A stretch of 36,652 nt of DNA from the NCBI GenBank assembly GCA_024762925.1, contig JANTGM010000040.1, positions 10,001 to 46,652 of the forward strand, written 5' to 3'. Numbering within the stretch: position 1 is the first letter of the stretch; the number at the start of each line of letters is the position of its first letter. Source of the stretch: Kofleriaceae bacterium (lineage in GTDB: Bacteria; Myxococcota_A; Polyangia; Haliangiales; Haliangiaceae). The notes under the pieces are model-generated. The model was given only the letters and a program-made list of their open reading frames with translations, ran no database searches and was not told the DNA's origin. Position numbers and translations under genes: made by a program. Below, piece by piece: positions 32,701 through 36,652 of the stretch.

Positions 32701-35498
32701 GCGCCATGACTATGGACCAAGACAACTCGCCCGGCTCTGCACTTCACTTGGCAAGCGCACTCCGGGTAGCACATCGCATTGTGGCCCCTGACTTCGCAAC
32801 AGCTATTGAAGACCTGCAAACGGCCAGTGCTGTGGATCGTGGGGCCTACCGCAGTGACAAGGAACTTGAGCTAGGCAATCCGCACGTAGACCAGGTCGTA
32901 GCAACGCTACTAAACGATGCGGCTCAAGCGTTACCCAGAACAGTTCTTACTGGCATTTGCGAGGCGCCGATATTCCTTTGCCGTGATGGCGAGCGCAGAC
33001 GATTGGGAGCCGCGAATGCGGGCCAGCGAGGCCGCGCACTTCGGGTCCCAAAGCTCCTCGTCGCAGTGTTTGAGTCCTTTCGGTTCAACGTGCTTGAGCC
33101 CGAGTCTGCACAGAAGCTAGAGCCACTGCTCGATGCACTTCTCTTGCGCCCTGCCACGTTGGTTGACCTAGTTCGCGAGGCACATGTTGGCGAACACGAG
33201 CTGCAAGAGGAATCAGCGGCACAGTTTCGGCAAGCCCTCTGCCGCGACATTGCAAGCCTGGACAAGACGCTCCGAGCCGAGATTTCAGAAATTGCGATGT
33301 GGCCATGCAACGGTGCCCTTGTTCCAGCAAACCAGGTGGTGCGCGGTCGCTCCTTGGACGCGCTACTTGAGAACGTCGATCTCAGTCGCGCTGCACTAGG
33401 TCTCCACGAGGCTGCCCTGCTCGAACCCGTTGCCGAGAACGAGGCCGAGATGCTCTGCACACACGTGCAATTCGCCTCGCCTGTACAGCTCTTGGCCGAG
33501 ACCGTGCAACGCATCGCGCTTGTCGGTGCCCCTCTATCCTCCCAACACGACGCTCTGGCAGACACACACAGAGTTGCCCGCTTGGCTGCAGCCTTAGCAA
33601 GACACCACTCAGAGCCATGGACGCTGCCAATCTCCGTTAATGCAGTTGGTGAGCTTGTCGCGCAGCCGCTCCTGCTCGCCACAGAGGATGAGTTGTGTGC
33701 TTGCGCCGGCTTGCCTCTGACTGAGGAATTGGCTGATGCAGATTGGTCCCGCATCGTTGGGGAACACGACACGCATCTGCAGTCTCTTGGCACTCGGCGC
33801 TTACTCGACGCGATGCGCGATGTGTCGGGCGATTCGCAACAAGCCGATTCGCACCAGGCTCTCCACAGCATCGAAGCTCGGGCAGCATTCTACCGATGGC
33901 TTAGACTGCATGCCGAAGAAATCTCACGGGATGATCAGAGCCTTGGCCTATTGGGCAAGAGCGCTGTCATCCTTTCTGAGGAAGGAGTCCTTCGAACTCC
34001 TCGCGATCTACTTTTTGACTCCTCGCTCCCCGAACTAGGCATCGACTGGAACCCGTCTAGGGAAATTACTGAACCCCTACAAGACTGGCTACGTTCGAAC
34101 TACCGCCCAGCATCGAAACAGCTGAGACCAATTGTTGATCATATGCTGGAAGCGATTGATGCGGCTGCCGACAACGGAAACGCAGACCGCCTCGCCAACG
34201 TCCTGCAACATCTCGCGAAGATCCTTCGAGCCGGCCACGACTCCGACGAGCTGGAGACACTGGCAAAGCGCTTTAAGCTGCGCAAACGACTGCGCGTTGA
34301 GACGGAAGATGGACAGTTTGCGTATGCCAGGCGCCTCTTGGCTGCCGAACCACTCGACGCCGACCTCGTCCCTCGCTTTGCCCTTGCGCCACCTCTGAGT
34401 GCCGCGCATCGGTATCGTCAACCGCAAACACTCAGACTCCTACGGGCAGCAGGTGCGGCCGATGAACTGAGCGTGGCAGCATTGCGCAATTACCTACAAG
34501 GCAATGAACGCTGCAACGGAAACGACTCCGATCTGGCGCTTGCATGCTATGTCGGAAGTGCGGCTCATCGACAGCCATCACTTCGAAGTGACCTCGACCT
34601 ACGTCGCCGCTCGTGGCTGCCAGATGCGTTGGGAGAGCTGCGAGCACCCAATACGCTGTACTGGCAGACCCCGGAACTTGAAGCGCTCATTGGTCACAAT
34701 CCGCGTCTCTACCTGCACCCAGAGTTTGTCTTACGCGCTCCTGAATCACGCAAGTGGCTACCGCTGCGGAACGCCAAAGATGCAGCAATTTCGGATATTG
34801 CGACCCACCTAAGGACAAGCGCTGCGAAGGGGCAACCTGCCGGGGCCAACGCGTTGGCATGGTTGGACATGCAAATCGCGGAGAATCATATTGCCGCAAA
34901 AGAGGTTCGCGCTGCACTCGCCGATGTGCGCATGCTCGTTGACGACCATGGACAAATGCGTCGCGCTTCAGAACTTGTGGTATCCGGTGGCAAGAGACTA
35001 TTCGGAGAGCGACGAGGAAACTGGTCGGAAGGCATGCAGCTTCCGCGTCTTGCCGAGGCGCTGGGAATTTCCAGGCGTCCACAGGCCAAGGATATTGTGG
35101 CGTTCTTCGCGCAAGTGCATCGCGAGTTCGTGGCGTATCCGGAGGTCCTTCAATCCGATACAGCGCTTCTCGAAACGCTCCCTCGATGCCTCGACACACT
35201 CATCGAACTGGGCGGCCGCAGTCCGCGACAGCTCCCCGCCACTGCCATCAAGCACGGCGTGCCGGTCTTGGTAGTCTTGCCTTCACCGGGACAGCGAATC
35301 AGCCTGCCTGAGCACGAAGCCGAGGCAGAATTCGTGCTGCTTGTACCAGCACTCCTGATGCTCCTGCTTGAGGACACCGCGCTCTTTATCCTTACGGGCT
35401 GCCTTACCCACCACGATTCGGTCCCGAATAGGCTCACTCGTCTCCGGGTGCTTCAGCTCTCGCTCGTAAGATCGAGACTCCCCCTTGTACGTGTTTGA
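29757..35498 (+). CDS. Giant sacsin/Hsp90-like GHKL ATPase, C-terminus apparently chimeric
   Basis: The gene encodes 1913 residues from ATG 29757. TTG 29724 is a real alternative, with GGAGG 6 bases upstream. Residues 1-200 are helical. The sacsin-type Hsp90-like ATPase follows: N box HFLVELLQNADDAG (Glu224, Asn228), DRIEVEHNGPPF in place of DxGxG, TTKSKEQIGFFGVGFKSVYE (276-289, the G2 lid), then a barrel/helix region to ~400. The remaining 1500 residues are Leu/Ala-rich helical repeats, with no nuclease or protease motif that I recognise. The protein is cytoplasmic. Large ATPases of this kind are found in bacteria as chaperone-like or defence-related proteins, but the role here is unknown. 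From about 35310 the frame is antisense to a plasmid-type gene, so the last ~60 residues are probably foreign. Confidence 0.85.
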   Translation: MSLSSQRLRELPYPAQISAIDAELEAGRVAELLAELCSYRDHQPLAYALASLARNGVLEEIDPTLITALLDIPDIGLRRVLQGLDEVETPRSFTMALADGAWQLGLERIAAVAMIDRWLKNTAPRDRAERAAAGLAFCEEQLSKGAVEQLPASHLMRLPGTAFSSLADRARKAGCLEPWLACQRQFAQQMLEMLEAQPKSLSQANAEELLARQVYTDPGHFLVELLQNADDAGAELWQVEVFDDRIEVEHNGPPFDALDVVGILSIGQTTKSKEQIGFFGVGFKSVYEICERPQLYSGVFNLEIADVSIPRPLRPIDTLPDGHTRLVLPLRRGPDASISPKQLFQTLAELPAEVVLTLNSVRELNLRYGPQIRHVRGRNEPSGRFRIEDGEASKRYVVERTDAQYDVSRGAHRASHTPVLVAIPLDQEGLPSPSIGAATIFSYLPTRERSGLRVLVHAHFDLPVDRERIDLSSEWNQWALGKAGVLLAKAIARLCHEKAQGDKAADKVLDALPGIVSLPSELNHPAFEAVGSQLHGLAFLPGANGERHPATNALLCEDARLRDAFSTVPLQGGRHVLRAIGERAAEVARWLGAVDLEISAVVDEIVRHAKHLPEGALFAPPWDSQLANVAVALADSSVPLDVLRAVACLPDSGGRARAPGELRRATEELRVFLRHLQPLVRTDLEAPKCSSFLDTLGVATSTVRDLVSLCAEPKPAQQLIDKVGVQALLGFLQTASPAELELIDFAAIVPNDRHSLSAIGDVWITGSTPLAGLVRRMPVRPPLVAQDTEKLLAPSLRALGCRTLDTTALLDCLENESLRIEGESLSALHTALDSTSNDITPNVAKRLAQTCIFPVRDASPRPLVGEAVARIPHDEELAQLWPDQPWLEADVAALPYIRTLGAPVIGPEDLATSLLSQPVGQQLRAIFSYLARHALALSTQTIEDLVQAAIWPDIQGKLRPLDELRSPAEHPSVAALYECWPRAMTMDQDNSPGSALHLASALRVAHRIVAPDFATAIEDLQTASAVDRGAYRSDKELELGNPHVDQVVATLLNDAAQALPRTVLTGICEAPIFLCRDGERRRLGAANAGQRGRALRVPKLLVAVFESFRFNVLEPESAQKLEPLLDALLLRPATLVDLVREAHVGEHELQEESAAQFRQALCRDIASLDKTLRAEISEIAMWPCNGALVPANQVVRGRSLDALLENVDLSRAALGLHEAALLEPVAENEAEMLCTHVQFASPVQLLAETVQRIALVGAPLSSQHDALADTHRVARLAAALARHHSEPWTLPISVNAVGELVAQPLLLATEDELCACAGLPLTEELADADWSRIVGEHDTHLQSLGTRRLLDAMRDVSGDSQQADSHQALHSIEARAAFYRWLRLHAEEISRDDQSLGLLGKSAVILSEEGVLRTPRDLLFDSSLPELGIDWNPSREITEPLQDWLRSNYRPASKQLRPIVDHMLEAIDAAADNGNADRLANVLQHLAKILRAGHDSDELETLAKRFKLRKRLRVETEDGQFAYARRLLAAEPLDADLVPRFALAPPLSAAHRYRQPQTLRLLRAAGAADELSVAALRNYLQGNERCNGNDSDLALACYVGSAAHRQPSLRSDLDLRRRSWLPDALGELRAPNTLYWQTPELEALIGHNPRLYLHPEFVLRAPESRKWLPLRNAKDAAISDIATHLRTSAAKGQPAGANALAWLDMQIAENHIAAKEVRAALADVRMLVDDHGQMRRASELVVSGGKRLFGERRGNWSEGMQLPRLAEALGISRRPQAKDIVAFFAQVHREFVAYPEVLQSDTALLETLPRCLDTLIELGGRSPRQLPATAIKHGVPVLVVLPSPGQRISLPEHEAEAEFVLLVPALLMLLLEDTALFILTGCLTHHDSVPNRLTRLRVLQLSLVRSRLPLVRV

Positions 35499-35705
35499 GA
35501 CGAAAAGCGGCATCGACTCGGTGTACAGCTCAGCTCGGAATGGCCGGGTGGCCACATTGGGCATCGGGACGATATTGCAGCGCCCATCCTCAACCTGCTG
35601 AGCAAGATCAGCCTGCACTGCAGCCTCCTGGCGCTGTGCCTCTCCCTGACGGGCTCGCTCACGGGCAGCCTCGCTCTTGGCTGCAAGGTCAATAAATTCA
35701 CTCAT
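35283..35705 (-). pseudogene. Truncated plasmid replication initiator-like gene
   Basis: From ATG 35705 (AGGTG a few bases upstream) the frame reads MSEFIDLAAKSEAARERARQ (helical, basic), then NIVPMPNVATRPFRAELYTE, MPLFVSNTYKGESRSYEREL and KDKERGVLKQEHQECWYK. The MPLFV...YERE and ERGVLKQ.HQ patterns recall RepA/TrfA-type initiators, which start this way before their winged-helix domains. The frame ends after ~140 residues (RepA-type proteins are ~280-350), and its last ~15 codons run into the sense strand of the ATPase gene. It is thus a 5' fragment cut at the junction near 35.3 kb. Its position downstream of a ParA/RHH module supports a plasmid origin. The family call is tentative. Confidence 0.5.
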
Positions 35706-35716
35706 GTACACACCTG

Positions 35717-35754
35717 AACCAAACCGGTTCGAACCGGTTCAAAGCAAACCGGTT
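35717..35754. repeat. AACCGGTT palindrome cluster (iteron or partition site)
   Basis: Three copies of the perfect palindrome AACCGGTT lie at 35722-35729, 35732-35739 and 35747-35754, spaced 10 and 15 bp. The first two join as GGTTCGAACC. The cluster sits between the ribbon-helix-helix gene, whose last codons it includes, and the rep-like start. The 14-mer AACCAAACCGGTTC (35717-35730) recurs in the same orientation upstream of parA at 36624-36637. It is probably the RHH protein's binding site, acting as operator and centromere, or as replication iterons. Confidence 0.7.
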
Positions 35755-35975
35755 TTCTTCCCATGGGCCTCAAGCGCCGGAATCAGCAGGCGCTGTAGCG
35801 TCTTCTGTATCGAGCGGTCCTCCTCTTTGGCAATCCGCTTGAGCAAGTCATAGGAGCCCTCTTCGATCCGAATCGTGAAAGAGCGAGTCTTGGCCGGAGC
35901 AGACTCCGGCCCTCTCACGAAATCAACGACGCTGGGGTCGCTAGAACTAAGCTGTGTGGCGCTGAACTTCGACAT
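35739..35975 (-). CDS. Ribbon-helix-helix (ParG/CopG-like) partition or repressor protein
   Basis: The product has 78 residues from ATG 35975, with AAGGAG 9 bases upstream. The flexible N-terminus (MSKFSATQLSSSDPSVVDFV) is followed by an RHH fold: strand TRSFTIRIEEGSY, helix YDLLKRIAKEED, helix SIQKTLQRLLIPALEAHGKK. A mobile tail plus RHH is the layout of ParG, the centromere-binding partner of ParF. It overlaps the parA stop by 29 bases, so translation is coupled. It probably binds the AACCGGTT palindromes on both sides of the operon and represses it. Confidence 0.8.
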   Translation of the reverse strand: MSKFSATQLSSSDPSVVDFVRGPESAPAKTRSFTIRIEEGSYDLLKRIAKEEDRSIQKTLQRLLIPALEAHGKKTGLL

Positions 35976-36609
35976 CAAATAACTCCTTCACTAGTGTGGC
36001 TACCTCAACCCGCGCCTTTGTCCACCGAGGGTATTCCAGGACACCGAGCCCCATCCTCTGAGCCTCCCGATAGGGCGAGCGCTCATAAATCACAGAATCC
36101 ATCACCCTGAGCTGAGGTGCCGAATCCGCCAAAAACTCGCGGGCATCGTCTGCGTCGGTGTTCTTGCGCCCAACAGGCGCCCGACTCACGAGCGCACACG
36201 CCTGTAGCCCGGGGTTTATCCCCTTCGCCCCAGACACCAGCTCGCCGATGTGCGGCATCGTCTCAAGATCTGCCTGACTAGGCTGCACGGGAACGACGAA
36301 CTGATCTGCAACGAGCATCCCGGTTCGCAGCTCGTCACGGTCGGCGCCGCATACATCAATAACGACATCCCCGTAGCGGCCTGCCAGATCGCGGACTGGG
36401 TCAATTAGATTCCCGCGAGCCTGCAGGCAGTGGATATTTTTGACGGTCTCTATCGAGCGTCGTCGCGCCATCCACTTGGCCGTTGTTCCCTGCACGTCAG
36501 TGTCGAGCAGAACGATGTCTCGCCCCTCCCTGGCCAGCGCAACCGCAACATTCTGGGCAAGCGTTGACTTCCCTGTGCCGCCCTTTTGGGCTCCGAATAA
36601 GATGATCAT
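35947..36609 (-). CDS. parA: ParA/ParF-type partition ATPase
   Basis: The protein has 220 residues from ATG 36609 (MIILFGAQKGGTGKST); an upstream frame extension would overlap the palindromes and is unlikely. The deviant Walker A motif KGGTGKST (both Lys), Walker A' DTDVQGT and Walker B VVIDVCGAD are present, with no N-terminal HTH, so it is a type Ib, ParF-like ATPase. It segregates low-copy plasmids by moving on the nucleoid. The RHH gene follows with a 29-bp overlap, and palindromes lie directly upstream. It is of the type found on plasmids and integrated elements rather than the chromosomal parAB system. Confidence 0.92.
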   Translation of the reverse strand: MIILFGAQKGGTGKSTLAQNVAVALAREGRDIVLLDTDVQGTTAKWMARRRSIETVKNIHCLQARGNLIDPVRDLAGRYGDVVIDVCGADRDELRTGMLVADQFVVPVQPSQADLETMPHIGELVSGAKGINPGLQACALVSRAPVGRKNTDADDAREFLADSAPQLRVMDSVIYERSPYREAQRMGLGVLEYPRWTKARVEVATLVKELFDVEVQRHTA

Positions 36610-36623
36610 AAACCCTCGAATCA

Positions 36624-36652
36624 AACCAAACCGGTTCACTCCGGTTCGAACC
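36624..36652. repeat. AACCGGTT palindromes upstream of parA
   Basis: AACCAAACCGGTTC (36624-36637) is an exact copy of 35717-35730. It is followed by a degenerate CCGGTT (36641-36646) and the palindrome GGTTCGAACC at the very end of the window. The array may continue beyond the window. It lies just upstream of the parA ATG, as expected for the operator/centromere of a ParF-ParG type system. Confidence 0.65.

Noticed and set aside
36643-36652. GGTTCGAACC as a tRNA T-loop
   Set aside because: It belongs to a repeated palindrome array and no acceptor stem or anticodon arm is present.
1-36652. CRISPR array, rRNA or tRNA genes
   Set aside because: No regularly spaced repeat series or conserved RNA gene sequence was seen on reading through; a covariance-model search was not possible.

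Overview
The window looks like chromosomal DNA of a Gram-negative, probably Myxococcota-like (former deltaproteobacterial) organism. The signs are many secreted lipoproteins whose lipobox is followed by Asp/Ala/Pro-rich spacers, lamin-tail-domain lipoproteins, a DUF2252 protein, and a TonB-dependent receptor that carries its own TonB-C-like domain. By eye the DNA is moderately GC-rich. The taxonomic call is inference from gene content. No rRNA, tRNA or CRISPR array was seen.

Left part (1-11.6 kb): the 3' part of a FAD-dependent desaturase/saturase-type oxidoreductase; DNA polymerase I with a degraded proofreading site; a broken DUF4291 gene; a stand-alone astB; three secreted or lipoprotein genes including an alpha/beta hydrolase; an uncharacterised coiled-coil protein; and a NagD-type HAD phosphatase. 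Insertion scars run through this part. A 458-bp IS630 remnant (10118-10575) sits beside a broken zinc-finger-like gene. Two short elements (7779-7889 and 15715-15876) have CTAG-ended termini resembling the IS630 ends, and the first supplies the stop codon of the hydrolase gene.

Middle (11.7-18.2 kb): four tightly coupled plus-strand genes encode a DUF2252 lipoprotein with kinase-like motifs, a beta-barrel porin-like protein and two lamin-tail lipoproteins, which suggests one cell-envelope module. After the second short element comes a TauE/SafE-type exporter followed by an aldehyde dehydrogenase, possibly a sulfoacetaldehyde dehydrogenase/sulfoacetate export pair.

18.7-22.1 kb, minus strand: an RstA/RstB-like two-component system, then a MoaD/ThiS/CysO-like ubiquitin-fold protein ending in Gly-Gly and a six-bladed BNR-repeat protein. 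All four may be one transcription unit.

22.2-29.7 kb, plus strand: an outer-membrane-type gene broken by two +1 frameshifts, then a complete TonB energy-transduction operon: exbB, exbD, tonB, a lipoprotein, a TonB-dependent receptor with an N-terminal TonB-C-like domain, and a small outer-membrane barrel protein.

Right end (29.7-36.65 kb): a 1913-residue sacsin/Hsp90-like GHKL ATPase. Its last ~60 codons are antisense to a truncated replication-initiator-like gene, so a recombination junction appears to lie near 35.3 kb. Beyond it is a plasmid-type ParA / ribbon-helix-helix partition module flanked by AACCGGTT palindrome clusters.
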